From positions 1,896,154 through 1,960,153 of the forward strand of contig VZQC01005766.1 in the NCBI GenBank assembly GCA_009823505.1: a DNA stretch of 64,000 bases. Direction: 5' to 3'. Each line of letters starts with the position of its first letter. The first letter of the stretch is position 1. The notes beneath the pieces were generated by a model. That model worked only from the letters and a program-made list of their open reading frames with translations. It searched no databases and had not been told where the DNA came from. The position numbers and the translations under genes are program-made. Positions 32,808 to 42,978 of this stretch are shown one piece after another. The DNA comes from Rhizomys pruinosus. Lineage: Eukaryota; Chordata; Mammalia; Rodentia; Spalacidae.

Positions 32808-33003
32808 TCCATATTTATTTATTTATCTATATTTATTTGCTCTGGGGAGGGGGGCAGCAGGTGATTCCATGGTTGGCTTATGGAGGTCAGAAGATAGCTT
32901 ATAGGAGTCTGTTCACTCCTACCACGTGGATCCTGGGGTTAGAATTCAGGTCAACGTCTTGGTGGCTGACATCTTTACCCACTGAGCCATCTAGCTGGCC
33001 CTT
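32808..33003 (-). repeat. B3 SINE
   Basis: Reverse-strand B3: 'ggaggtcagaagatagctta', 'aggagtctgttcactcctac', 'gtggatcctggggttagaat', head 'ctgagccatctagctggccc'. The TTTATTTATTTAT left end is its tail. Confidence 0.88.
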
Positions 33004-33109
33004 GATTTTGTGGGTCAGATTCCCCTGGTTTCTATAATAACCCTACCATCTGGGACCTTATGCTAGCGGCCCCTGGGCTGAGCCTCATCCTCTGCAGTAA
33101 GTAGATATA

Positions 33110-33215
33110 GCAGTACCTGCTCTGTGGGGTTTACAACCAGAGCAAACTGGACACTGACCACTGCTTCCTCCTCAGGCCTCAGCTTCTTCATCTGTAAAAT
33201 TCACTCCTGGCTATC
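33110..33215 (+). repeat. Possible MIR fragment
   Basis: 'cctcagcttcttcatctgta' followed by 'aaaat' matches the best-conserved MIR core. The flanks are too diverged for certainty. Confidence 0.4.
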
Positions 33216-33461
33216 TTGGGTAAAGTGTGCAACAGACTGGAAACTGAAAAGGCTGCAGGTGCATGCTGGGGAGATGCAAGACGCGGTCCCTCGTCCTCAG
33301 CTTTCCTCTCACTGCTTCCCTCACCTGCACAGCCTCTTCTTGCTTTTCTAACAGAGATCAAAGAATCCTATGGAGACCTACCCATGGCCAGTCTAAGAAA
33401 CGGAGACACTGGGACAGAGGTGGTGGTGGCAACTGGTTTGGGGGAGATGAGGGAGGAAAAT

Positions 33462-33608
33462 TGTTTGGTTTTGGTTTTGTGAGGCAAGGTCTCACTCTGC
33501 ATTCCAGGCTCTTCTGGGGCTCACGTGTAGCACAGCCTAGTCTCAAACTTGCAGCAATCCTCCTGCCTTCTAGTGCTAGAATTGCAGGCATGAGTCACCA
33601 TGCCCAAC
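33462..33608 (-). repeat. B1-family SINE, diverged
   Basis: 'gaggcaaggtctcactctgc', 'cagcctagtctcaaacttgc', 'gctagaattgcaggcatgag'. An old reverse-strand 7SL-type monomer. Confidence 0.8.
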
Positions 33609-34334
33609 TCAGAAACTGAGGCTATTATTCCTCTCCTGTGCTCCTTAAGCAGCTGAAGGAAGGCAGCTTGCACATGGGTGACTCGCCTGGAGCCACTTGG
33701 CTTGGAACCCCCGGGTAGTCTCACTGCAAGGCCCTCGCTCCTGCCTCTGTACCTAGTCACCAGCAGGATGACTTTCAGGCCTTGGGGGCCTGTCTAGGGC
33801 CAGTATGAGGAAACTTCTGGGACCTGAATATAACCTGAATGCTGGGGCCATCCTGGGGTATTCTCCCCTGCTAGGAGTGCTAAGAGTAAAGGAGCATATC
33901 CAATTCCTGTCCTCTCCAGCCCATGCTCGCCTCCATAAGATCCAGGACAGGAAGAACACTGGTCCCATCAAATGACTGGTACATGTTGGAAACGGTAAAC
34001 TTTATCATTAGTAATTAACATTCTCATTATTTGTTTGTGTTTCTAAGCAGCAGATCTGCTGAGCCAGTTCAACCTCTTCTCTCTCCTCACTCTTGGACTG
34101 AGCTGTTGACATGAATCTTGCTGTTCACAGACCCAGAAGTGAATGCATGCCCAATTTGGTCAGAGCGGCCCACGCCCTGCCTAGTGAGCTGAGAGCTGCT
34201 GTTTACCTCTAGAGCGGGGTGTGGGCCCGGAGACCAGCCAAGCAAAGGAAAGTCAGTGTGGCAGGCAGGTTTCCTCCTGTGACTTGTAAGTGAATAAACC
34301 AACGCATCAGATCAAGGGCCACAAGACGTACTGC
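33609..34334. other. Unique sequence, candidate conserved block
   Basis: Repeat-free. 33985-34050 contains 'tttatcattagtaattaaca', an AT-rich, homeodomain-type block. Confidence 0.45.
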
Positions 34335-34415
34335 AGGGAGCGCTCACTGTGTGCCAGGCATGTGCTGGCCTTTGCTAGACAAACCCTCGATCCTCACAGG
34401 CAGTCCTGTGAAGCA
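34335..34415 (+). repeat. MIR SINE fragment
   Basis: 'gcgctcactgtgtgccaggc' followed by 'gatcctcacaggcagtcctgtg' matches the 5'-middle part of MIR. Confidence 0.6.
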
Positions 34416-34986
34416 CTACTGCTTTCCTTCCCTCTCTCTCCTTCATCTTCTCTCCTTCCTCCCCCCTCCATGTTCCAACGTTGATCTCAGAGCAGTGGCA
34501 GGAGCAGGAATGGTGATGGCTTGCGGTGCCATCTGAGAGGATGGAGGAGGAGGATGACGGGGGGGGGCAGACATAACAGGAAGAGGGAAAGTGTTGGGCA
34601 AGCACAGAGATACCAAAAGCAGTGGCTTGGTGATTTAGGCTACTACCCCGAGCAGGGAAGCTGTTGCAAGGAAGGTTTCCTACCATCTGTCTCTGCACTC
34701 TGCAGAAATGAGGTGGCAACTCCTAGGTCAGGACTGGGCACACAGGTCTGCAGTCAAGGAGTGTCAAATCAAACAGTCACAGGGAGGTAGATGGAGGCTC
34801 CTCTCCAGACCCCTGGAAAGCTCGACCACAAACAAACACAACTAGGGAGGGGGCAGGTGAGGAGAGAGAGCACCAAGACGCACAGAAGCAGCCCTGGACC
34901 AACAGAGCTGGATTTGGACCAACAGGAAGCTCAGATCCTGGGGGTTCCCGGGAAGCATGTCGATCTGGGAGATGGGGCACAGGAGG
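34416..34986. other. Unique sequence, no gene seen
   Basis: Contains a pyrimidine-rich stretch (34420-34470) and a G9 run near 34559. No exon recognised. Confidence 0.55.
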
Positions 34987-35074
34987 AGCAGAAGTTCAAA
35001 GTCATCCCGGACTGTACAGTGAGTTTGAAGCCAGCCTAGGCTACATAAGACCCTGTCTTAAAAGAAAAAAAAAT
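34987..35074 (+). repeat. 3' fragment of a B1-type SINE
   Basis: 'gagtttgaagccagcctagg', 'agaccctgtctta' and an A tail, 5' truncated. Confidence 0.7.
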
Positions 35075-35983
35075 GAGTCTCTTGGGAGGTGCCCCCCCCC
35101 CTTTAAAGGAAAGATCTCCCTTCACCTTTCCATCAAAGAAAAGGGATGGATCCACTCTTTCCATGAGAGCCTCACACTCCCACAAGGATCACAAACTCCC
35201 TAACTCCCCCCAGGCTTCCTGTACTGAGCAGGGACCGGGCATCCATCTAGGGCCCCCGGCAATTGTGGACACTTTCATTTGTGCACAGCCTGAATGTACC
35301 TGCTTGAGGGCAGAAGACCGAGCTGCCACCGTATGGAATGTACAAGGCAGATGTATCTGCCTAGGGAGGCATGCACTGACTCCGATCCCCGTGCTCAACT
35401 GATAGGCCTGTGGATTGCTTCTGTCTGGGCAGAATGTGCCTTCCTTCAGGGCTGTGGATAACAGTGATCCCACGAAACTGTCAGCCACTATGATCTGGAC
35501 AACCTAAGGGCAGGCCCCAGTGAATTACTGCTCTTCACAGCACTTTGGAGAAAGGCAGCTTTATTACTTTCAAACAGATACAGTAATGGGGACCAGGTGT
35601 GACCAGGAGAGGTTTCTGGGAAAACTGCCTCAAAGACTAGCTAAGAATGAGCTGTAACAGCAAACAGTTGTTGATCTGTGAATGGGCGTACTTCCCCTGA
35701 GGTTCAAAATGTCTTCTTTGAACGGGTCTCCTCACATATCTTCTGGCTATCTTTTTGTACTTTCACAAAGGAAGTGTTGTGAGAACAAAGCCTGAATTTT
35801 CTGCCAGGTCTGTCCAGATCGTTAAAAATCTTAAGAGGACCACTTTCCCACAAAGATGCCCACCTGACTCAGCAGCCTGTATGGAAGGAAGTTTGTGCTT
35901 CTCAATTAGAAGAATTTAGCCATAATTTTCACACAGAGAAGGCCTTGATCCAAACCCTAACTCGGGCACTCGAAAACACTCAA
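35075..35983. other. Unique sequence, no gene seen
   Basis: About 0.9 kb of single-copy sequence. Overlapping frames at 35073-35488 are not protein-like. Confidence 0.6.
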
Positions 35984-36420
35984 TGAGCGGCTGAAGTGAT
36001 GACTCAGTGAATAAAGTACAAGCATGACGACCCAAGTTTGGATCCTAGCATCCAAGTAAAAGCAGGGCAAGGTGGTAGCACATGTGGAACCCCGGAACTG
36101 GCAGGGTGGTGGAGATGGGGGGGCCCTTGGAGTTGGCTGGGCAGCCAGTCTATGCAATCGGTGAGCTCAATATTCAGTGAGGGACCCTGTCTCAAAAAAC
36201 AAGTTAGAGCCGGGCATAGTGGTGCATGCCTTTTAATCCTAGCACTTGGGAGGCAGAGGTAGGCAATCTCTGTGAGATTGAGGCTAGCCTGGTCTACATT
36301 TTGAGATCCAGGCCAGCTAGGGCAACAAACACACACAACCTAGAGATAAGAGCAATAGACAGAAAAGTCAACCTCCAGCCTCACACTCACATACCCCACC
36401 TATGACCCCCCCCCACACAG
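35984..36420 (+). repeat. B4 SINE split by a B1
   Basis: The ID-like head ('tgactcagtgaataaagtac', 'gacccaagtttggatcctag') and B1-like body ('attcagtgagggaccctgtc') reach 36207. The B4 end 'aaaagtcaacctccagcctc' resumes after the nested B1. Confidence 0.82.
36208..36333 (+). repeat. B1 SINE nested in B4
   Basis: 'gagccgggcatagtggtgca' to 'gatccaggccagctaggg'. The A tail has become CAAACACACACAAC. Confidence 0.88.
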
Positions 36421-36714
36421 ACACCATGAAGGGCAAAACAATAACGAAGCTAGAATTCTACAGAAAGAGTGACTAATTCAACTCAGTCGATACTGACTCC
36501 TTCGTACTTGAGTCCACTGCGGATGTTTTAACAAACAAATTACTGCCCATGACCTCAAGAAAATCAATCTTGTAGATTTCAAATCATGAGATGGGATTTG
36601 CAGCCTACCATTGTGAAAGATAAACAACATTTCACAATGGTACAAGAGAACAGGATTCCCTCCACCCAGAGAACCACAGAGACTCCCCAAAGACCATCTC
36701 CACCGCTTGAAGAT
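36421..36714. other. Unique or old L1-derived sequence
   Basis: Not confidently assigned. It precedes recognisable L1 3' sequence and may be part of the same element. Confidence 0.4.
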
Positions 36715-36910
36715 ACATGTTCTACCACCCAGCAGTAACATCTGCAGATGCACCCAAAAGAGAATTCTCACACATGACCCTCAAGGAGACACGCATGAAG
36801 GCATTCAGTCCAGCTTCCTGTGTAATGTCCAAAACTTAGAAATTATCTAAACACCTGTGAATAGACAAAAAGGTGAGTAAATAAGGTATATTCATTTGAT
36901 AAAATATTAT
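36715..36910 (+). repeat. Ancient L1 3' ORF2 fragment
   Basis: 'atgcacccaaaagagaattc', 'gtccaaaacttagaaattat', 'cacctgtgaatagacaaaaa', 'aaggtatattcatttgataa' follow the 3' ORF2 order of old L1. The fragment is cut by the solo LTR that follows. Confidence 0.7.
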
Positions 36911-37149
36911 TGCTATGGTACGAGTGTGATTTGTTCCCCCAGCATTCAAATATTGAAAGATTAGTCCCCAGTACAGTGGTCTGGGAAGTGAAGTATACGT
37001 TGGTCCCCAGTGCAATGAAGATGGGGCCTGTAGAGGGGAGGGGTGGCTTAGTGGGATTTGATTAGGTCTTAGGGGTGCTGCCCTCAGAAGGGGTTTGAGT
37101 AATTCTCAAGGGATGTTGCTTTAGTTCTCATGAAAAGATGGTTACAAAA

Positions 37150-37176
37150 GCAGCAGCAGCAGCAGCAGCAGCAGCA
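37150..37176. repeat. (GCA)9 trinucleotide repeat
   Basis: Nine uninterrupted GCA units. They lie in LTR sequence, so the polyQ- and polyA-containing frames over them are not genes. Confidence 0.97.
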
Positions 37177-37189
37177 AGAAAACAACTTA

Positions 37190-37412
37190 GGGGCTGGAAA
37201 GATGGCTCAGGGATTAAGAGCATGTACAGCTCTTCCAGAGGACCCAAATTTGGTTCCCAGAATCCATGTGGACTGGCTCACGTTCACCCGCAACTCCAGT
37301 TCCAGGGGATCTCACGCTCTCTGTGGTCTTTGTCACTGGACTCATGTACACGTATTCTAGTAGAGACACAGATACACACACATAGCTAAAATAAAATAAA
37401 ATCTTTAAAGGA
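37190..37412 (+). repeat. B2/B3-type SINE nested in LTR
   Basis: 'ggggctggaaagatggctca' head, 'aactccagttccaggggatc' body, and tail 'aaaataaaataaaatcttta'. Confidence 0.9.
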
Positions 37413-37433
37413 ATCATGAATCTCATCTCTCTT

Positions 37434-37470
37434 CCTTGCTCTCTCTCTCTCTCTCTCCCTTTCTCTCTCT
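37434..37470. repeat. (CT)n tract
   Basis: CT-rich run within the R/U5-like part of the LTR. Confidence 0.9.
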
Positions 37471-37631
37471 GGCATTCTCTTCTGCCTCTGTGAAACCATC
37501 TCCCATGAGCCCTTCCTTCACCAGGGCCAAGCTGATGCCAGCACTGTGCCCTCAAACTTACAGAATTTGAGCTAAGTATACCTCTTCTCCTCAGGGATGC
37601 TAACAACAGAAAAGACTAATTAATACTGCTA

Positions 37632-37974
37632 GACATAGGGGAAAATTAATATACTAGAGCTTAATAAATCCACATAGAAACATGTAAAGAATCATTTTCT
37701 TTTTTAATTTAATTTATTTTTTAAATGAAATGCAGTTTTATTTTACACAAAGAAGTCCTCTCATCTCTGGTTGTTCTAATAAACCTTTTATTAAGCTCTC
37801 ACGGATGCAGCCCAGTCACAGCAGTCTGTCCATTACTCTTCTAGGTTGACCTGATGCAGTCAATCAGGTATTGACTTTATAAAGTCACATTTACAGACTA
37901 CTCTGCTGAAATACTTTGCAGCAGATAGCTCTCTACTCAGTCAAGTTTATTTTATTTCCAAATACTTGTGTATT
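37632..37974. other. Unassigned AT-rich sequence
   Basis: No family recognised and no open frame of interest. Confidence 0.5.
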
Positions 37975-38050
37975 GTTTTTTCTTTTCTTTTCAAGACACT
38001 GCCTTATGTAGCTCTCACTGACCTGCAACTTGTGGTAATCCTTTTGCCTC
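37975..38050 (-). repeat. B1-type SINE fragment, diverged
   Basis: 'caagacactgccttatgtag', 'gacctgcaacttgtggtaat', 'ccttttgcctctgc': a reverse-strand partial old monomer. Confidence 0.55.
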
Positions 38051-38087
38051 TGCTTTTTTTTTTAATCCATTTTTTCGTTTGTTATAT

Positions 38088-38112
38088 TATATATATATAT
38101 ATATATATATAT
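38088..38112. repeat. (AT)n microsatellite
   Basis: Short AT run of about 12 units. Confidence 0.9.
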
Positions 38113-38119
38113 TACAAGA

Positions 38120-38410
38120 TTATGTTACAAATCAAATATAGACCCATGTTCCCCTCCCAACCCTCCCCACCAGATTCACCATTTCAGTCAGTTCTTTGAT
38201 GCAATCTTTTCTGTTGTTGGTGTTGGTGTTGTTCTTTCCAATATGCATCACTCCCAACAAGAAATATTTACAACTAGGTTATTGGCACTAGCATCCACAG
38301 ATGAGGGATACCATTCGTCATTTGTTTTTCTGGGACTCTGTTACCTCCCTTAACATAATATCTTCTAGTTCCATCCATTTACCTGCAAAGTTCATGATGT
38401 CTTTTTTAAG
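38120..38410 (-). repeat. L1 3' ORF2/3' UTR fragment
   Basis: Antisense L1: 'gtttttctgggactctgtta', 'acataatatcttctagttcc' and 'atccatttacctgcaaagtt' match the copy at 18840-19215. The left part ('ccctcccaaccctccccacc') is 3' UTR-like. Confidence 0.75.
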
Positions 38411-38442
38411 AATCATTTTCATCAGCAACAAAAATTGCAAAA

Positions 38443-38566
38443 GGTGCCGGGTGTGATGGCACACTTCTTTAACCATAGCACTCGGGAGGCAGAGGCAGGC
38501 AGATCTCTGGGAGTTCAAGGCCAGCCTGGTCTATATATTGAGCTCCAGGCCAGCTGGGACTACAAT
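38443..38566 (+). repeat. B1 SINE, 3' shortened
   Basis: 'gtgccgggtgtgatggcaca' to 'ccaggccagctgggactaca'. It lacks the terminal 'gaccctgtctc' and A tail. Confidence 0.88.
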
Positions 38567-38705
38567 AATCAATCTAATCAGAGACTCTCGATGTAATGTT
38601 CTTCACAAGAGATCCACGAAAATGTATGAATCCATGAAGGGTAAATGAAAAAAGTGAAATCTTTACGTAGCAGAAGAACTAATAAGTAAAGGAAAGCTGG
38701 TACAC

Positions 38706-39026
38706 TGTATTAGTTCTTTTCCTCTTGTTGCGTTAAAATCTTCTGACAAAGGCAACTTAAGGGAGAATGGATTTATTTCAACTCCCATTTCAAGAAATAG
38801 TCTATCGTGGCTAGGTAGTCAGTCAACAGAAGCCTGAAGCAACTGCCCACATCAGATCCACAGTCAAGAAACAGCAATGAACGCCTTCCAAATGCTCAGC
38901 TTGCTTTCTCCAGTTTATATAGACCAACGTCCCAGTCAGGGGTACTCCCCACCAGGCGTACCTGGAGCTCCATCTCCCAAGTGATTCTAGATTCTGCCAA
39001 GTGGACAATTAGCACTGACCGTTACA
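38706..39026 (-). mobile_element. LTR-like dispersed element
   Basis: Begins 'tgtattagttcttttcctct', the reverse complement of the MaLR-type end '...actaataca', followed by 'ggcaacttaagggagaatgg' and 'gattctagattctgccaagt', a pattern abundant in rodent genomes. No flanking 5-base duplication is evident, so the boundaries and class are tentative. Confidence 0.45.
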
Positions 39027-39152
39027 TGCAGTGATATCCATATCCGATCAAAGCATCTTTAGAAACAAAGAGGAACAATATAAAATTAAAGTAGAAGGAA
39101 AGAACTAATAAAGATGAGGAAAGAGATATACAAAATGGAAAGTGAGAGAGAT

Positions 39153-39164
39153 CAAGATGGCGGC
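39153..39164 (+). promoter_or_regulatory. YY1-type site at L1 start
   Basis: CAAGATGGCGGC is a consensus-grade YY1 motif at the position where L1 promoters keep one to set transcription start. Its presence supports a near-complete 5' end. Activity is not shown. Confidence 0.6.
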
Positions 39165-39712
39165 TCCTGGGGCGATGGGTACGATCTGAGCAGCTAAGGC
39201 AAAATTGGGGGAGGGGGACTTAGCCCCCCCAAAGAGCTTTGGGAAGCATCGGAGATGGTCCGAGGGCACTTGATCCCTTAGTGACTGCAGTTCAGCACTA
39301 CAGATGAGGCCGGAGGGCATCGGGAGACAGCAGGGTCCCTCCCACTGAACCCAGGTACGACCTTGAAGTCTGGCCCAGGAGGACTGGTGGGCAGACTGCA
39401 GTGGTTCTGTGAGTACATCTCACATCGGGTCGGGGACTGGGGCTCGCCCCACTTTGGCGTGGGGGACTCCAGCTGCACAGCACAGAGTTTTGGTGACCTT
39501 CCAGCCCACAGGACCGGGAGAGCTTGGGGGGCTCCAGATGCGGGTTCTGCAGGCCTGAGGGGTTGGGGGCAGCTTGGGTATTGCATGCCTCCGGCCATTG
39601 GGCAAGCTATTTACTGGTTGAGTGATGGGTGCTGGTCCGTCCAGTACTAGGATAGAGGTGAGATTTTGGAGCCTAAACTATCCACACCTGTACACCAATT
39701 AAGAAGTCAACA

Positions 39713-39933
39713 GGGCTGGAGAGATGGCCTAGCAGTTAAGAGCACCGATTGCTCTTGCAGAGGACCTGGGTTCAATCCCCAGCACCCACATGGTGGCTGA
39801 GAACCGTCTTTAACTCCAGTTCTGGGGGAATCCGACACCCTCTTCTGACCTCCACAGCATTGCATGACACGGGTGCACAAACCTGCATGCAGACAGTACA
39901 TTCATACACATAAAAAATAAATAAAATTTAAAA
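39713..39933 (+). repeat. B2 SINE nested in L1 5' UTR
   Basis: Full-length B2 with the perfect 12-base duplication aagaagtcaaca at 39701-39712 and 39934-39945. Confidence 0.97.
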
Positions 39934-40182
39934 AAGAAGTCAACAAAACACCTGAAGATTATAACCCAAATCAGTCTTAAGCAGAAACACCTAAGCTTCA
40001 CATGAGAATCACAGCCAACAAGAGCAACCCAAATGCCTAAAGCTCAACAACAACAACAAAAAAATATATATATAAACCTCAAATGGACCACTGCCAAATA
40101 CTAATAGTCCTGTTGAAGAAACCTATAGTCAAGACTCCTTAGATATAACTCAGGATACAGATCTTAAAGGACAATTATAAAC

Positions 40183-41041
40183 ATGATTAGAGAAATTAAG
40201 GAGTTGAAGGAATTTAAAGAGCATATAAACAAAGAACTCAGGGACCTAAAAGAAGTTAGGGATAAATTTAAAGAAGACAACGATAAATGCAGAATGAAAT
40301 TACAAAAGATCTAGAAGCGTTGAAGAAAATTTAAATTGAAATGAAAAAAGAAATGTAACAATCCACAAACCACTTGGAAAGGATGGGAGAAACTCTCAGT
40401 AACAGAATGGATGAAGTAGGAAACAGATTATCAAGACCAGAAGACAACATGGAAGAGCTGGACCGATCAAGTAAAGATTATGAAAAATAAAAAAACACAA
40501 GAATGGAATAACTGGATACTGTGGGACACTATGAAAAGACCAAACTTATGAATCCATAGGGATAGAAGAGGAAGAAGATTCACAGAATAACGGTATTGCT
40601 CAGCTTTTCAACAGAATTATAAAGGAAATTCCCAAATTAAAAAAAAAGAGCTACCTATAATACAAAAAGCATATAGAACACCAAGTAGACAGAGCCAGAA
40701 AAGAAATTCCCTACTCACTATCACAGTAAAAACACTAGATGTTCAAAGCAAAGAGAAGATATTGAGGGCGGCAAAAGAAAAACAACAAATCACTTACAAG
40801 AGAAAACATCAGAATTACAGCTGATCCTTCATTGCAAACAATGAAAACCAGAAGACCTTGGTCTAAAGTATTCCCAGTTCTAAGTGACTATAGATGTCAA
40901 CCCATAATATTTTATCCAGCAAAAATAACTACTGTAATTGAAGGAGAAAGGAAAATGTTCCATGACATAAATAAGTTGAAAGAATTCTTGTCCAGAAAGC
41001 CATCTCTTCAGAAAATATTTGAAATAAAAAAAAGAAAATAA
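40183..41041 (+). pseudogene. L1 ORF1 remnant, broken
   Basis: From an ATG at 40183 the frame encodes about 40 residues of heptad-like, Lys/Glu/Leu-rich sequence (it starts MIREIKELKEFKEH), consistent with the ORF1 coiled coil. In-frame stops follow. The rest, up to a 69-codon open stretch ending at 41041, is recognisable only piecewise, by similarity to the ORF1-ORF2 junction of old L1. The intact protein would be an RNA-binding chaperone. This copy cannot make one. Confidence 0.6.
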
Positions 41042-41211
41042 AAAAAAGAGCGGAAGGTAGGGAAAACTATAACCAATCAGCATCAGAAAACAAGTGATAC
41101 TACTACTAGTATGAACCAGAAATCAAAATTATTGGAAGTAATATAATTTTCTCATTAATGTCTCTAAATATCAGTGGACTGAATTCTCCAGTTAAGAGAC
41201 ATAGACTGGTA

Positions 41212-41300
41212 GCCGGGCGTGGTGGCGCATGCCTTTAATCCTAGCACTTGGGAGGCAGAGGCAGGCGGATCTTTGTGAGTTCAAGGCCAGCCTGGTCTAC
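41212..41300 (+). repeat. B1 SINE, cut off at an N
   Basis: Youthful B1 from 'gccgggcgtggtggcgcatg' to 'cctggtctac', where it ends abruptly at the single N at 41301. The missing 3' half and tail indicate a sequence gap or misjoin. Confidence 0.93.
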
Positions 41301-41301
41301 N
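41301..41301. other. Single ambiguous base (N)
   Basis: The only N in the window, at the point where a B1 is truncated and non-collinear sequence begins. Probably a collapsed or minimal assembly gap. Confidence 0.9.
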
Positions 41302-41449
41302 TAGCATTCTCCAAAACATTAACAATGTGTTACACTTGGCTACACACATTAAAGCCAAGCCAATTTCAAAACTAATCATCAAACAGAAATTAAATACTAA
41401 GAAATTTGGAACTTCATTAAAGAACATTTTAGACTCCCAATTATGACAC
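41302..41449 (+). other. Non-collinear insert between two opposed B1s
   Basis: 148 AT-rich bases; 'tctccaaaacattaac' and 'ggctacacacattaaagcca' weakly resemble a later part of ORF2. That would be out of order relative to the L1 on either side. Assignment uncertain. Confidence 0.35.
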
Positions 41450-41600
41450 TTTTTTTTGGTCTTTTTGAGACAGGGTTTCCCTGTAGCCCCAGCTGTCCTA
41501 GAACTCACTCTGTAGACCAGGATGGCTTTGAACTCACAAAGATCTACCTGCCTCTGCCTCCCAAGTGCTAGGATTAAAGGCGTGTGCCACCACACCCGGC
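41450..41600 (-). repeat. B1 SINE
   Basis: Complete reverse-strand B1 from the T run to 'ccaccacacccggc', followed immediately by resumed L1 sequence. No target duplication is visible. Confidence 0.95.
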
Positions 41601-42030
41601 TCCATCTTTTTATTCTCTGCAAGAAGCCCATCTCACCTTTAAAGACAGGCATTATCTCAAAGTGAAGGATGGAAAAAATTAATACAAGCAAATGGCACTA
41701 AGAAACAAGCAGGAGTCACTATTCTAATAGTAGATAAAATAGACTTCAAACTAAAACTAATCAGAAGAGATGAAGAGGGTCATTTAAGTCTTATCAAAGG
41801 AACAATTAACCAAGGAGATATCACAGTCATTAACTTATACACACCAAATTCAGGTGTTCTGAATGTTATAAACACAATTTTATAGGACTTTAAGGCACAG
41901 ATTGACACTAGCACACTAGTAGCAGAGGACTTTAATACCCTACTATGTCCATTAAACAGATCAACTGGGCAAGGAATAGACAGACAGCTGAACTGAACAA
42001 TATGATACACCAAATAATGGAATCACAAAG

Positions 42031-42426
42031 GTATAATATCATTTCAGTGCTCTACTAACTGCATATGGCTTCTTCCAACTTACTGGTTACATTCCTTTGA
42101 AACTTGAGGCAAGGTTTTTGGTAACCTGCTCACTGATAAATAATGGCTATGTATGCTAAGACTGATAAATCACAGTAGGTTTCTTGATCCTCAAGGATAC
42201 TAGTTAATTCAAAGGAATGATTATTTTTGCCCCAAGGAGCATTTTGGCAATTAGTCATGTTTTATATGTAAGACACTTGACCACTAAGCAAAACATCTTT
42301 GGAGTGAATAGATAGGCTTTTTGCCAAACCCATGTGAAACATCTCTGACCATCTGGAGAGATTTGGTCATCTAGAACCTACCCCAAGTCTTGCAAGGACA
42401 CTTCAAAGTCTTTATTTTAGTTTTAT
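42031..42426. other. Unclassified AT-rich sequence
   Basis: No recognised repeat. The + strand gives scattered stop-interrupted frames of protein-like composition, so a very degenerate retroelement interior is possible but unproven. Confidence 0.35.
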
Positions 42427-42852
42427 CCTTTTTTTGGTATTTTTGAGACAAGATCTCCCTTTTATTTTTTTTTTAATTTTTTTTTATTAATTTTATTTCT
42501 TTCTGTATGTGTATGAATGTACTGTCTGCATGCAAGTTTGTGCACCCGTGTCATGCAATGCCGCGGAGGTCAGAAGAGGGTGTCGGATTCCCCTGGAACT
42601 GGAGTTCTCCTGGAATTGGAGTTTCAGACGGTTCTCGGCCACCATGTGGGTGCTGGGGATCAAACCCGGGTCCTCTGTAAGAGTGGTCGGTGCTCTTAAC
42701 CGCTAGGCCATCTCTCCAGCCCAGGATCTCCCTTTTAGTACCAGCTGTCCTGGAGCTCGTTCTGTAGACCAGGCTGGCCTTGAACCCACAGAGATCCACC
42801 TACCTCTGCCTCCCAAGTGCTGGGATTAAAGGCGTGTACCACCACGCCCGGC
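42427..42852 (-). repeat. B1 SINE interrupted by B2
   Basis: Reverse-strand B1 in two collinear pieces, 42427-42464 and 42725-42852. Confidence 0.95.
42465..42724 (-). repeat. B2 SINE nested in B1, internal 17-bp duplication
   Basis: Reverse-strand B2 flanked by the duplicated B1 sequence gatctccctttta at 42452-42464 and 42725-42737. Inside it, cctggaactggagttct (42592-42608) is followed by a near-copy of the same 17 bases (42609-42625). Confidence 0.95.
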
Positions 42853-42978
42853 AATTTTTTATACTGGTATATTCAAAATAACTGTACCTTCTATATAAAT
42901 GAGAATAAATATTGAATATGTCATAAATTATAATAACTAGGGGCAAATCTCCTGGGACATGTTATTTAGTTTCATGGT

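Larger units (their letters stand above)
36916..37626 (+). mobile_element. Solo LTR, MaLR-like, carrying a B2
   Basis: An LTR-like element (begins TGG, ends near 'aaaagactaattaatac') flanked by the perfect 5-base duplication tgcta at 36911-36915 and 37627-37631, as expected for ERVL/MaLR LTRs. Blocks such as 'ttctcatgaaaagatggtta' and the CT-rich part before 'gaaaccatctcccatgag' follow MaLR order. It contains a nested B2 (37190-37412) and a (GCA)9 tract. No internal retroviral coding sequence is attached. Confidence 0.65.
39150..42030 (+). mobile_element. L1 retrotransposon, 5' UTR to early ORF2
   Basis: Starts at a CAAGATGGCGGC motif typical of the L1 5' end, runs through a GC-rich 5' UTR (to about 39700), then an A-rich ORF1 region and the start of ORF2. 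It stops at about 42030 without the reverse-transcriptase core or 3' UTR. Three SINEs and one N interrupt it. All frames are broken, so it is a dead copy. L1s usually lose their 5' end, and this one has lost its 3' end. Confidence 0.8.
41150..42030 (+). pseudogene. L1 ORF2 endonuclease-region remnant, broken
   Basis: 'atgtctctaaatatcagtgg' encodes the SLNISGLNSPVKRHR block typical of the start of the ORF2 endonuclease. After an interruption at 41212-41600 it resumes at 'ttctctgcaagaagcccatc' (LQEAH block) and continues through a segment matching TINQGDITVINLYTPN before stops and divergence. About 25 bases of L1 around the interruption seem to be missing. The element ends before the reverse transcriptase. 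Confidence 0.65.

Noticed and set aside
33340..33482. Possible exon after the acceptor-like 'cttgcttttctaacag'
   Set aside because: The open frame has low-complexity Val/Gly content, no convincing donor, and runs into an old SINE.
37130..37389. polyQ/polyA protein frames
   Set aside because: Translations of a (GCA)9 tract inside a solo LTR and of a nested SINE.
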